Source: Aquirhabdus sp. (lineage in GTDB: Bacteria; Pseudomonadota; Gammaproteobacteria; Pseudomonadales; Moraxellaceae). From it: a stretch of DNA of 64,000 nucleotides. The notes beneath the pieces are model-generated. The model did no database searches. It worked only from the letters and a program-made list of their open reading frames with translations, and was not told the origin of the DNA. Location of the stretch: the NCBI GenBank assembly GCA_030149815.1, contig JASLHI010000046.1, positions 1 through 64,000 of the forward strand, written 5' to 3'. Both the position numbers and the translations under genes were made by a program. How positions within the stretch are numbered: position 1 is the first letter of the stretch; every line of letters begins with the position of its first letter. This document shows, one piece after another, positions 43,486-51,750 of the stretch.

Positions 43486-43577
43486 TCTTCCCCTTGAAGG
43501 GGAAGATTTAGAAGGGGATGCCTTTGATTTACGCTAAAAGCACCCCCATCCCGACCTTCCCCCTCATGGGGAAGGAG
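43486..43577. repeat. Palindromic intergenic repeat element (two linked hairpins)
   Basis: A CTTCCCC/GGGGAAG hairpin (43487-43505) and a CCTTCCCC/GGGGAAGG hairpin (43555-43575) bracket a segment in which GGGGATG (43514-43520) and CACCCCCATCC are also roughly complementary. The whole unit is a nested palindrome in the 179-bp gap between two genes of one operon. Similar C/G-run palindromes are dispersed in many Moraxellaceae genomes. It could modulate mRNA stability inside the operon. Confidence 0.65.
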
Positions 43578-43608
43578 TTAAGCTTTTAAAAATCCAATTA
43601 TTTACTTT

Positions 43609-44421
43609 CTATCGAGGCTTCATACTATTCACGCTACGATGAAATAACTTACTGTACAGACGTTGCGGCAGATAGCGTTTTGCCAGCCATAAATTTTCGC
43701 CTGATGCATGTGGCAGGATGTATGACTGTTGCTTTTCAACACCTTTAACAATGTGTTCGGCGACTTGTTCAGCAGTGAGTTTGCCACTACTGAGTAGCTT
43801 ACCCATCATTTTCTTCATTCTCGGATCAGTCGTGCGCATCGTTTCTTCGAGATTGGTTTGGAAGAAAGACGGGCAGACCACACTGACATGAATGCCATCA
43901 TCCATCAGTTCTTGTTCTAGCGTTCCCGATAGCGCAACGACAGCGGCTTTTGTTACGTTATAAGAGGCCATGCGAGGCACATCGAGTAATCCCGCCATCG
44001 ATGCGATATTGACAATATGACCAGAGCCTTGACGCTTGAAAATTGGTGTAAAGACTTTACAACCGCGCACTACGCCCAGCAGGTTAATATCAATAATCCA
44101 CTCCCAATCACTGATGGTCACATCTTCAATTGCACCCGCTTGAGCAACGCCTGCATTATTGACGAGCACATCCAGACCAGCCCAGAGTTGACTTAACTCA
44201 TCGGCGATCGCTTGTAGATCTTGCTCACGTGTGACATCTGCATGGCGATAAAGCATTTCTGATCCTGATGAGGATGCAGCTTCAAGTTCTTTGCGCGTTT
44301 CTTCGCCGCGTGCATCATTGAGATCTGCGATGCAGACATTCCAACCTGCACGTGCATAATGCAAGGCGAGTGCGCGACCTAATCCACTTGCACCGCCTGT
44401 AATAAAAACTTTTTTTGACAT
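43609..44421 (-). CDS. Short-chain dehydrogenase/reductase
   Basis: Encodes 270 residues. TGGASGLGRALALHYARAGW (residues 8-27) binds the cofactor, LVNNAGVAQAGAIED (about residue 87) is the NNAG motif, VNIASMAGLLD (about residue 138) contains the catalytic Ser, and YNVTKAAV (about residue 153) the Tyr and Lys. An Asp at the end of beta2 (IADLND) points to NAD(H). Second gene of the operon, 42 bp after the acyl-CoA dehydrogenase gene. LvaD of the levulinate operon is also an SDR, which fits the pathway proposed here (inference). Confidence 0.9.
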   Translation of the reverse strand: MSKKVFITGGASGLGRALALHYARAGWNVCIADLNDARGEETRKELEAASSSGSEMLYRHADVTREQDLQAIADELSQLWAGLDVLVNNAGVAQAGAIEDVTISDWEWIIDINLLGVVRGCKVFTPIFKRQGSGHIVNIASMAGLLDVPRMASYNVTKAAVVALSGTLEQELMDDGIHVSVVCPSFFQTNLEETMRTTDPRMKKMMGKLLSSGKLTAEQVAEHIVKGVEKQQSYILPHASGENLWLAKRYLPQRLYSKLFHRSVNSMKPR

Positions 44422-44463
44422 GATTAAAAATTCCTTTTCTGTGATTTTTTCTATGATCTAGAG

Positions 44464-45696
44464 CTATTTAGAAAATCCGCGTTTGGCGAGTTCAATACGA
44501 GCAATCACGCCTTTATGTACTTCATCTGGTCCATCAGCGAGTCGCAGACTGCGTGCTTGCGCAAAAAACGAAGTCAATGGCGTATCCTGTGACATTCCCG
44601 CGCCGCCATGAATCTGGATCGCCATATCGACCACTTGTTGCAAGACATTTGGTGCGACAACTTTGATGGCAGATATTTCAGTCATGGCACCAAAAGTACC
44701 GAGTGTATCCATTTTCCATGCCGCATAAAGTGTCAATAAACGCGCTTGATCGATGGCAATACGTGCTTCTGCAATTCGTTCACGATTACCACCGAGATTG
44801 ATGAGTGGTTTACCAAATGCTGTGCGCTGCATGCCACGATCAATCATCAATTCCAGTGCTTTCTCTGCCGCGCCAATACAGCGCATACAGTGATGAATGC
44901 GACCTGGTCCAAGACGACCTTGCGCAATCGAAAAACCTTCGCCTGGCCCTGAAATGAAATTACTGATAGGCACGCGGACATTGGTAAAGCTGACTTCACC
45001 ATGACCATGCGGTGCGTCATAATCTCCGAAGACGGGTAACATCCGTTCGATTTTGACGCCCGCAGTATCTAGCGGCACAAGTACCATCGAATGTTGATTA
45101 TGTCGACCGCTACTTGGATTCGGCGTGTGCGCCATAAAAATGGCAATTTTGCAGTGAGGATCGCCAATGCCGCTCGACCACCACTTGCGCCCATTGAGTA
45201 CGATTTCATCATTTTCAATGATGGCAGTGGCCTGCATATTGGTTGCATCAGAGGAGGCGACATCGGGTTCGGTCATACAGAACACTGAGCGAATTTCACC
45301 AGCGAGTAGAGGCGTTAACCAGCGTTGTTTTTGTTCTTCACTGCCATAACGCCACAAGACTTCCATATTGCCAGTATCTGGCGCATTACAGTTGAATACA
45401 GTTGGTGCAAGTAGGCTACGTCCTGTTTGTTCAGCAATATGTGCGTATTCTTGGATATTCAGACCAGCACCGAGCTTGTCGTCAGGCAGCCAAAGATTCC
45501 ATAGACCTTGAGCTTTGGCTTTACTTTTGAGTTCTTCAAGAATGGTAGGAATTTTCCATTGTCGCCAATCGCCACCAGCGTTATTGGCATGCACTTCCGC
45601 CCAGAATGCTGGCTCTGCGGGTTCAATCTGATCGCGGATAAAGACTTTGACACGTTCTAAAATATCTTGCCCGCGTGCGCTCAGTTCAAAATGCAT
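44464..45696 (-). CDS. Acyl-CoA dehydrogenase, ACAD10/11-type
   Basis: Encodes 410 residues. The N-terminus FELSARGQDILERVKVFIRD and IEPAEPAFWAEV, plus VFCMTEPDVASSDATNM (about residue 143) and RKWWSSGIGDPHCKIAIFM (about residue 170), belong to the ACAD10/ACAD11-related subgroup and LvaC-like proteins. The C-terminal IQIHGGAGMSQDTPLTSFFAQARSLRLADGPDEVHKGVIAR is also typical of that group. In this subgroup the enzyme may act on a phosphorylated 4-hydroxyacyl-CoA and return 3-hydroxyacyl-CoA, together with the kinase encoded 1 kb downstream. First gene of the operon, divergent from a LysR gene. Confidence 0.88.
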   Translation of the reverse strand: MHFELSARGQDILERVKVFIRDQIEPAEPAFWAEVHANNAGGDWRQWKIPTILEELKSKAKAQGLWNLWLPDDKLGAGLNIQEYAHIAEQTGRSLLAPTVFNCNAPDTGNMEVLWRYGSEEQKQRWLTPLLAGEIRSVFCMTEPDVASSDATNMQATAIIENDEIVLNGRKWWSSGIGDPHCKIAIFMAHTPNPSSGRHNQHSMVLVPLDTAGVKIERMLPVFGDYDAPHGHGEVSFTNVRVPISNFISGPGEGFSIAQGRLGPGRIHHCMRCIGAAEKALELMIDRGMQRTAFGKPLINLGGNRERIAEARIAIDQARLLTLYAAWKMDTLGTFGAMTEISAIKVVAPNVLQQVVDMAIQIHGGAGMSQDTPLTSFFAQARSLRLADGPDEVHKGVIARIELAKRGFSK

Positions 45697-45721
45697 GACG
45701 ATTCTTCCTTATTCATGTAGT

Positions 45722-45745
45722 TATGATTTCACATTGAAAATCATA
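45722..45745. promoter_or_regulatory. Candidate LysR operator of the catabolic operon
   Basis: TATGATTT (45722-45729) and AAATCATA (45738-45745) are inverted 8-bp arms, 8 nt apart, in the 117-bp spacer between the acyl-CoA dehydrogenase start and the divergent LysR start. The A+T-rich dyad fits a LysR binding site. Confidence 0.5.
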
Positions 45746-45813
45746 TTTAAGACATATCCCTATCTTAGTGTTTGTCGTAGAATGTAGAAAATGATTAATT
45801 CTCATGGTATGTC

Positions 45814-46722
45814 ATGAATGAAACTAATAATCTAAACAAACTCGACCGTCTCGATCTTAATCTATTTCGTGTCTTTGATACGGTGTATCGAGAACGTAAT
45901 TTAACTCATGCCGCAGAAATACTGTGCTTGAGTCAATCTGCTGTCAGCCATGCGGTTGGACGTTTGCGAGTCAGTCTCGGCGATCCATTGTTTGTCCGTG
46001 AAGGACAGGGTGTTGTACCGACACCTTTAGCAGATCGTCTCTGGCCAGATATCAAAGATGCACTCGCACTATTTCGACAAGCTGTTCTGCGCCATCAAAG
46101 TTTCGAACCTTCTCGCGATTTAAGCCAAATTACTCTGGCGATGAATGACAAACTAGAGCCTAGTATTCTGCCCGTGATTGCTAAAAAGTTACATGAAACA
46201 ATACCGCATCTTCAACTCGCAAGTATTCGTTTGGATCGTACGAATTTACGCGCTGATCTAGTTGCAGGTCGTATAGATTTTGCAATCGATGTTGCACAAC
46301 CGACAGCACCTGATATTTGCCATACGTTACTTCAAAAAGATGAGTTTGCTGTCGTTTGTCGAGAGGATCGTCCGATTGACGCAGAGAGTTATCTCGCGGC
46401 GCGTCATGTGACTGTATCTTCACGACGTACTGGACGGTCGTTAGAGGAAATTGAATTATCGCGTTTAGGAATCGAACGAGAAGTCGTGGTTCGCTGCCAA
46501 TATTATGAAGCAGCCTGTCGGTTGGTCGCGGACAGTGATCTTTTATTAACCATGCCGCTGCATCAGGCCTCGACGATTAATGCAACTCTTGGTAATACTG
46601 TTCTACCGATGCCATTACCGTTATCAGGAATAGAGCTGCATTTGTATTGGCATCAACAGCGAGAAACTGATCCAGCAAATCAATGGCTAAGAAGTGAATT
46701 GATGAGCGTATTTAACGCCTGA
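45814..46722 (+). CDS. LysR-type transcriptional regulator
   Basis: Encodes 302 residues. The N-terminal HTH (LDLNLFRVFDTVYRERNLTHAAEILCLSQSAVSHAVGRLRVSLGDPLFVREGQGVVPTPLA) is of the NahR/NodD-like subtype, followed by a substrate-binding domain. Divergent from the six-gene catabolic operon, with a dyad in the spacer, so it probably controls that operon in response to a pathway substrate. No Shine-Dalgarno is evident before the ATG. Confidence 0.9.
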   Translation: MNETNNLNKLDRLDLNLFRVFDTVYRERNLTHAAEILCLSQSAVSHAVGRLRVSLGDPLFVREGQGVVPTPLADRLWPDIKDALALFRQAVLRHQSFEPSRDLSQITLAMNDKLEPSILPVIAKKLHETIPHLQLASIRLDRTNLRADLVAGRIDFAIDVAQPTAPDICHTLLQKDEFAVVCREDRPIDAESYLAARHVTVSSRRTGRSLEEIELSRLGIEREVVVRCQYYEAACRLVADSDLLLTMPLHQASTINATLGNTVLPMPLPLSGIELHLYWHQQRETDPANQWLRSELMSVFNA

Positions 46723-46893
46723 TAAAAGCGTATTATTAAACAAATTTTATGAAAATGTGTGAATGAGAAATGTTCGCTAATTGATCGATTTGTTGGATTC
46801 AGTATAGTAGGATACTAGTAAGGCGTTCGGAGAAACGCAGTCATATTTGAGCTTAAGCCCATTTAAGTTGAATAAAGGTCAAAGGATGATCAA

Positions 46894-48555
46894 ATGATTA
46901 GAACCGTATTTCTGGAGTGGATGGAACATCATCGTCGTTCACTTCATATCGCTGCTATTCCGATACTTCTCGTCATGGTCATGGGTGTCTATATCATTGT
47001 TTACACGACAGGCGGGATCAAGTTTGTCTATTCACATTCGATGTATATCCCAATTCTGTTATCAGGTTTTGTTCTTGGAATTCGAGGCGGTGTTATTGTT
47101 GGATTGCTTGCAGGCGTTGTATTAGGGCCGTTCATGCCCATCAATGTCTATACAGGCGAGCTGCAAAATACGGCTAATTGGACATTCCGCATGGGGATCT
47201 TTACGCTCATTGGTTTTTTGAGTGGCGTAGCAAGCGATAGTGCAAGTTTTTATCAAGAAAAACTCAAATGGATTTCACAACATAATCTTTCTACTCGATT
47301 GAAAAATCGTAGTGCTTTACTCGATCATTTAACAGAGCTGTCTCATCATAAAAGTAATGGTGACATATTTTTTCTAGCAGTGATTTCATTCGAAAATGCA
47401 ATGGAATTAAAAGCGGCTTTTGGTTTCGCAATCCTTGAGGAAGCTGTACAGCAATTTGCTCATCGTTTTTTGGACAGTGAATTAGAAGTTAATATTTATC
47501 ATACCGAAACTACTCAAATTGCAGTGCTTTCAAGCATCGAAAATCAAGAAATAGAAAGTTTTCTCCGCCAACTGACCGAGGCATGTCGCGAGCCTATTTT
47601 ATACAATGATGTGCTCATTCATATTGATACACGAATGGGTTATATCACTTTCAATCAAGCTAATGAAGCGGCAGACGCTTATTTGCATCGGGCTGAAGCA
47701 GCGCTAACTGTTGCCTATGAAACGGCGAGAGATAGTGTGGCATATAGTCCAGATATGATGAGTGCGACTGAGGACAACATTTCGCTGCTTGGTGAGTTAA
47801 AAGATGCAATTAAAAATGGACAGCTTAAATTTCATTATCAGCCCAAGGTTGATATTGCGAAAGGCACTGTCTATGGCGTTGAAGCGCTGATGCGCTGGGA
47901 TCATCCGAAACGCGGCAGAATTCCACCTAATGAATTTATTCCCCGCGCCGAACAAAGTACGTTGATTGATTTAATTACTGAATTTGCTCTAGAAGAGGCC
48001 ATTGCTCAACAGGCGCAATGGCAAAAAGAAGGCATTCAAGTGACGGTTGCGGTGAATATTTCCACGCATAATTTACTACAGTCTAATTTTACGGATTTCA
48101 TCTTAAGTCTTTTGAGCCATCATAATGTAAGGGGTGAGTTTTTAGAACTAGAAGTGACTGAAGGCGCATTGATGATGGATGTCGAGCGTACGATTGATGA
48201 GTTAAGGCGGTTGTCTGATCTTAAAATTATCATTTCGATTGATGACTTTGGTACAGGCTATTCTTCACTTCAATATTTGCATCAGCTTCCTATTTCATTA
48301 ATAAAAATTGACCAGTCTTTTGTTCAGCGATTACCCTCTGACAAAGGTGCAGCTTATATTTTAGAAGCTGCCGTGATGCTGGCACATAACATGGGCATTA
48401 AAGCGATTGCAGAAGGTGTAGAGAATAAGGCCGTCTATGATTTCCTTCATGATTTAGGTTGTGATATGGCTCAAGGATTTATGATTTCTCGTCCGATGTC
48501 TGCAAAAGAATTCGGCGAGTGGTACAAGGCATGCGATGGTCGCTATATCGTTTAG
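46894..48555 (+). CDS. Membrane EAL-domain c-di-GMP phosphodiesterase with degenerate GGDEF
   Basis: Encodes 553 residues. Four hydrophobic segments lie in about residues 18-115 (e.g. AAIPILLVMVMGVYIIVY, IPILLSGFVLGIRGGVIVG). A GGDEF-like domain (about 130-290) keeps the LKNRSALLDHL entry but has lost the GGDEF motif itself, so it cannot be a cyclase. The EAL domain (from about 305) keeps the catalytic set: EALMRW, NIS, DDFGTGYSSL, KIDQSF, AEGVEN and QGFMISRP. It should hydrolyse c-di-GMP at the inner membrane and so favour motility over attachment. AAAGG precedes the ATG. It stands alone between two clusters. Confidence 0.9.
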   Translation: MIRTVFLEWMEHHRRSLHIAAIPILLVMVMGVYIIVYTTGGIKFVYSHSMYIPILLSGFVLGIRGGVIVGLLAGVVLGPFMPINVYTGELQNTANWTFRMGIFTLIGFLSGVASDSASFYQEKLKWISQHNLSTRLKNRSALLDHLTELSHHKSNGDIFFLAVISFENAMELKAAFGFAILEEAVQQFAHRFLDSELEVNIYHTETTQIAVLSSIENQEIESFLRQLTEACREPILYNDVLIHIDTRMGYITFNQANEAADAYLHRAEAALTVAYETARDSVAYSPDMMSATEDNISLLGELKDAIKNGQLKFHYQPKVDIAKGTVYGVEALMRWDHPKRGRIPPNEFIPRAEQSTLIDLITEFALEEAIAQQAQWQKEGIQVTVAVNISTHNLLQSNFTDFILSLLSHHNVRGEFLELEVTEGALMMDVERTIDELRRLSDLKIIISIDDFGTGYSSLQYLHQLPISLIKIDQSFVQRLPSDKGAAYILEAAVMLAHNMGIKAIAEGVENKAVYDFLHDLGCDMAQGFMISRPMSAKEFGEWYKACDGRYIV

Positions 48556-48592
48556 CACCCTAGAATCAAACTGAATTATTTAACAGTGAAAC

Positions 48593-49378
48593 TTAAATCA
48601 CGAATGATTTATAGAACATCATCATCGCTACGATAATCACAAAAGTTGCAAATATGCGTTGTACAGATTGTGCCGTGAAATAATGAATCAGTTGACGCCC
48701 GCTAAACATGCCAATGATACATGCGATAATAAAAGGCAAAGCGATCATTAATGGGAAAGAATGTCCTTGCACTAAGTTCGAAATAATTCCGCCGCTACCT
48801 ACTAATGCAATGACCATTAATGATGTCGCCACGATACTGTGGATGCTGATATCCGTAGTTTTCCGTAAAACTGGCACAAGCACGAAACCACCGCCGACGC
48901 CCAGTAATCCAGTCAGAAAGCCCGTTAATGCACCAACTCCACCAAGAATGACCATTGTTTTTGGCGTCCAATGTAGACGACCTGTATCAGGATTCATTTG
49001 GCAATATGCGTCTTGTGTTTCTTGAGCTGCTTTCGGCATGAGTAGGCGAGTGGCCACAATGAGCATTGTGATTGCAAATATGATCGTCAAATATTTTGTT
49101 GGTAAGATATGAGATGTTTGAATTCCAAAAGGCGTGACAAGCACACCAACTACGGCAATCCACAGCGCAGCTTTATACCTAACCAGTTTACGTGCAAATC
49201 CTTCGATCGCACCGACAATAGCTGCACTTGTTACTGCAAGCAAGCCAATTGGCGCAGCCTGCGCCACAGACCAGTTCTGACTAAACATGAGCGCAGGAAT
49301 TGCTAGGATTCCGCCTCCTGCACCCGTTAGTCCTAAGATGATCCCGACCAGTAAACCAAGCAGTAATAAAGTCAGCAT
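48593..49378 (-). CDS. TauE/SafE family sulfite/anion exporter
   Basis: Encodes 261 residues with about eight hydrophobic segments. It begins MLTLLLLGLLVGIILGLTGAGGGI, the GxGGG loop of the family, with the second repeat GFLTGLLGVGGGFVLVPVLRK (about residues 150-170). TauE/SafE members export sulfite or related sulfur anions across the inner membrane. Distal gene of the sulfur cluster regulated by an ArsR protein (34 bp after the second YedE gene), as in BigR-type operons of Xylella and Agrobacterium. Sulfite efflux after persulfide oxidation is the natural role. Confidence 0.9.
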   Translation of the reverse strand: MLTLLLLGLLVGIILGLTGAGGGILAIPALMFSQNWSVAQAAPIGLLAVTSAAIVGAIEGFARKLVRYKAALWIAVVGVLVTPFGIQTSHILPTKYLTIIFAITMLIVATRLLMPKAAQETQDAYCQMNPDTGRLHWTPKTMVILGGVGALTGFLTGLLGVGGGFVLVPVLRKTTDISIHSIVATSLMVIALVGSGGIISNLVQGHSFPLMIALPFIIACIIGMFSGRQLIHYFTAQSVQRIFATFVIIVAMMMFYKSFVI

Positions 49379-49411
49379 AAAGTGATCCTGGATTTAGTTT
49401 TAGGTATTCGC

Positions 49412-49837
49412 TTAATTTCGTCTAGATTGATACCGATTAAACGCTTCAAATAATCCCATGCCGATCATCATTGCAACGACAAATACAATACCTTGAGGTA
49501 AGCCATCTACGACCAAAACTAATGCTGGTCCGGGACAAATCCCCGCCAATCCCCAACCTATACCAAAGATCAGGCTGCCAATGATGAGTGGACGATCAAT
49601 CTGGCGTTGCGTTGGAATACGCATTGGCAGACCTAACATCGACAATGTCCGTTGACGTGCAAAGAAAAATCCAATCGTCGCGATAAAGATTCCACCGACC
49701 ATCACAAATGCCAGAGATGGATCCCATGCGCCTGCTATATCGAGAAAGCCAAGAACCTTTTGAGGATTGGTCATGCCAGAGATCATTAAACCCAAGCCAA
49801 AGATCAATCCAGTTAACCATGAAAAGAATATATTCAC
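49412..49837 (-). CDS. YeeE/YedE half-transporter (second subunit, PmpB-like)
   Basis: Encodes 141 residues with four hydrophobic segments. FSWLTGLIFGLGLMISGMTNPQKVLGFLD at the N-terminus and FGIGWGLAGICPGPALV near residue 105 are the conserved Cys-containing sulfur-transport motifs of YeeE/YedE (DUF395) proteins. The family conducts thiosulfate or other sulfur species inward; the two-gene half-size arrangement is PmpA/PmpB. Only 6 bp from the preceding half-gene. Confidence 0.87.
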   Translation of the reverse strand: MNIFFSWLTGLIFGLGLMISGMTNPQKVLGFLDIAGAWDPSLAFVMVGGIFIATIGFFFARQRTLSMLGLPMRIPTQRQIDRPLIIGSLIFGIGWGLAGICPGPALVLVVDGLPQGIVFVVAMMIGMGLFEAFNRYQSRRN

Positions 49838-49843
49838 GTTTAC

Positions 49844-50275
49844 TTATCCTCCAATCACATGTCGAATGATAAACACGGTGATAAATCCTGTTGCCATGAA
49901 TGCGCCAGTTGCAGCTAGTGATCGTGGCGACATACGCGATAAACCACAGATGCCGTGACCACTTGTACAACCTGACCCAAAACGTGTTCCTACGCCAACT
50001 AACAGACCAGCAATCACCAATATCGGATAGCTCGCATTCACATGTATCGTAGGAAGGGTTGCGAATAGGTGATAGATCAATGGTGCCATGATGAGCCCAG
50101 CGAGAAACGCTACTCGCCACAACACATCGCCTTTGGTTGGAATAAGTAGTCCACCTAAAATGCCGCTAATTCCTACAATTCGACCATTGACCAGAATAAA
50201 GATTAATGCCGCAAGACCTAGGATTAGTCCACCGACTAAGGCTGACCAAGGCGTGGAATTGTGAACATCAATCAT
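49844..50275 (-). CDS. YeeE/YedE half-transporter (first subunit, PmpA-like)
   Basis: Encodes 143 residues, four hydrophobic segments. It carries GLILGLAALIFILVNGRIVGISGI and the Cys-containing VGVGTRFGSGCTSGHGICGLSRMSPRSLAATGAF, the signature of the family (two conserved Cys in SGCTSGHGICG). Pairs with the next gene to give a full YeeE-like channel for reduced sulfur. Its start overlaps the end of the regulator gene by 4 bp (ATGA at 50272-50275), so the two are coupled. Confidence 0.88.
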   Translation of the reverse strand: MIDVHNSTPWSALVGGLILGLAALIFILVNGRIVGISGILGGLLIPTKGDVLWRVAFLAGLIMAPLIYHLFATLPTIHVNASYPILVIAGLLVGVGTRFGSGCTSGHGICGLSRMSPRSLAATGAFMATGFITVFIIRHVIGG

Positions 50276-50607
50276 GAAGACTCCCCCTCGTCTTTAGGGC
50301 AGTACAGTTCATAAAGCACGCCCAGCATGGTTAATACTTTCGGGTCAGAAACGGAGTAAAAAATACGCTTTCCATCACGACGAGTTTGTACAAGTCCTTC
50401 GGTTCTGAGTACGCCTAGCTGTTGAGAGAGGGTGGGTTGGCGAATATCTAAGGCACTTTCTAGTTCACTGACAGACATTTCGCCTTGGCTGAGTTGACAG
50501 AGCAATAGCAACCGATCTTCATTTGCGAGCGTTCGTAATACCGTTGTGGCTTCATTTGCGGCAACACGCATTTGGGAGATATGAGGAGCTTGAACGGATG
50601 AGTTCAT
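50272..50607 (-). CDS. bigR: ArsR-family sulfur-responsive repressor (BigR/YgaV-like)
   Basis: Encodes 111 residues. ArsR winged helix: LANEDRLLLLCQLSQGEMSVSELESALDIRQPTLSQQLGVLRTEGLV and the beta-wing RRDGKRIFYSVSDP. Cys37 and Cys103 are separated by exactly 66 residues, the same distance as the redox pair Cys42/Cys108 of BigR as I recall it, which form a di- or trisulfide under sulfide stress and release DNA. Metal-binding CxC of arsenic sensors is absent. It is first of the minus-strand sulfur operon and should autoregulate and repress the divergent persulfide dioxygenase gene. Confidence 0.9.
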   Translation of the reverse strand: MNSSVQAPHISQMRVAANEATTVLRTLANEDRLLLLCQLSQGEMSVSELESALDIRQPTLSQQLGVLRTEGLVQTRRDGKRIFYSVSDPKVLTMLGVLYELYCPKDEGESS

Positions 50608-50634
50608 AGTGATCTCGTTTTGCGATAAACATTA

Positions 50635-50676
50635 TATTGACACATAATATATAAAAAAACATAATGTATGTCAATA
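50635..50676. promoter_or_regulatory. Candidate BigR operator in divergent sulfur promoter
   Basis: TATTGACA-C-ATA (50635-50646) and TATGTCAATA (50667-50676) form an imperfect AT-rich dyad over the spacer between bigR (start 50607) and the persulfide dioxygenase gene (50696). AT-rich dyads covering the -10 region are known for BigR. Confidence 0.6.
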
Positions 50677-50695
50677 AAGTGTTTTGGAGAGAGTT

Positions 50696-51568
50696 ATGAA
50701 TCCATTGATTAAGAGCTTCTTTGATACGATTACAGGAACAATTACTTATATCGTTTATGACGAAATCGGTGGGTACGCTGCTGTTATTGATCCAGTTTTA
50801 GAGTTTGATGCCAAATCTGGACGGACAGCGACGACGATTGCTGACGAAGTGATTGAGTTTGTAAGATGTTCAAGTTTGACAGTGGAGTGGATACTCGAAA
50901 CACATGCTCATGCAGATCATTTATCGTCTGCGAGTTATATTCAAAGCAAAGTTGGTGGGCGAATTGCGATAGGCGAGCGCATCACAGAAGTTCAGACAAC
51001 ATTTAAGAAAATATTTAATTTGGAAAAAGATTTTGCATTAGATGGCTCTCAGTTTGATCATTTGTTCACGGACAATGAAATTTTTCGAGTAGGGAAACTT
51101 GAGGGCCGTGCGTTCAATGCATTTGGACATACGCCTGCTGATATGGCGTATCAGTTTGGTGATGCAGTTTTTGTTGGTGATACATTATTTATGCCTGATG
51201 TTGGGACGGCACGCTGCGACTTCCCGGGTGGTGATGCGCATCTCTTATACCAATCAATTCAAAAATTATTGGTTTTACCCGCACATACAAAGCTTTATAT
51301 GTGCCATGACTATCCACCTAACGGACGTGAACCAGTATGGGAGACCACTGTTGCTGAACAAATTGCATCAAATATTCATGTTCATGCTGGTGTGAGCGAG
51401 GAGGAGTTTATTCAGATGCGCCGTGCGAGAGATTCCACTTTAGAAATGCCGAAGTTGATTATTCCTTCGATCCAGCTCAATATTCGTGCTGGGCATCTGC
51501 CACCAGTAGAGGATAATGGTCAGAGTTATTTCAAGATTCCGATCAATGTGCTTGGAAGGAGTAAGTAG
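50696..51568 (+). CDS. blh: Persulfide dioxygenase-type metallo-beta-lactamase-fold hydrolase (Blh/ETHE1-like)
   Basis: The start at 50696 (MNPLIKSFFDTITG) follows GGAGAG; the frame opens at TTG 50684 but that is the ribosome site. The 290-residue product has ETHAHADHLSSA (His70, His72, Asp74, His75), FGHTPADMAY (His), GDTLFMPDVGTARCDFPGG (Asp), and CHDYPP (His), the full ETHE1-like metal set. It oxidises glutathione or related persulfides to sulfite with an Fe(II) centre. Divergent from the BigR-type operon with exporter and transporters, completing a sulfide-detoxification module. Confidence 0.92.
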   Translation: MNPLIKSFFDTITGTITYIVYDEIGGYAAVIDPVLEFDAKSGRTATTIADEVIEFVRCSSLTVEWILETHAHADHLSSASYIQSKVGGRIAIGERITEVQTTFKKIFNLEKDFALDGSQFDHLFTDNEIFRVGKLEGRAFNAFGHTPADMAYQFGDAVFVGDTLFMPDVGTARCDFPGGDAHLLYQSIQKLLVLPAHTKLYMCHDYPPNGREPVWETTVAEQIASNIHVHAGVSEEEFIQMRRARDSTLEMPKLIIPSIQLNIRAGHLPPVEDNGQSYFKIPINVLGRSK

Positions 51569-51590
51569 ATCGATTCTGGTTTTGAAAAAA

Positions 51591-51666
51591 TGGTACGCCC
51601 TGCGGGACTCGAACCCACGTCGGTCGCTTAGGAGGCAACTGCTCTATCCAGTTAAGCTAAGGGCGT
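51591..51666 (-). tRNA. tRNA-Arg (anticodon CCT)
   Basis: A 76-nt cloverleaf on the minus strand: acceptor ACGCCCT/AGGGCGT, D-stem GCTT/GAGC, anticodon stem GTTGC/GCGAC with loop CTCCTAA (anticodon CCT), T-stem GTGGG/CCCGC with TTCGAGT, discriminator A and encoded CCA (51591-51593). It would read AGG codons. tRNA genes are common integration sites, but no integrase or direct repeat is visible here. Confidence 0.95.
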
Positions 51667-51750
51667 AGGATGCGGATTAAATCATAAATCAGGGTAAGAT
51701 AAGAAGTTATTTATAATCTTTTTGGTTGAATTGCTATCTGGATTGGTTGA

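Noticed and set aside
50272..50607. Arsenic or other metal resistance regulator
   Set aside because: No CxC metal motif; spaced Cys pair and sulfur neighbours fit BigR.
51591..51666. tRNA-Arg as an attachment site for an island
   Set aside because: No integrase and no partial repeat of the tRNA 3' end found on either side.
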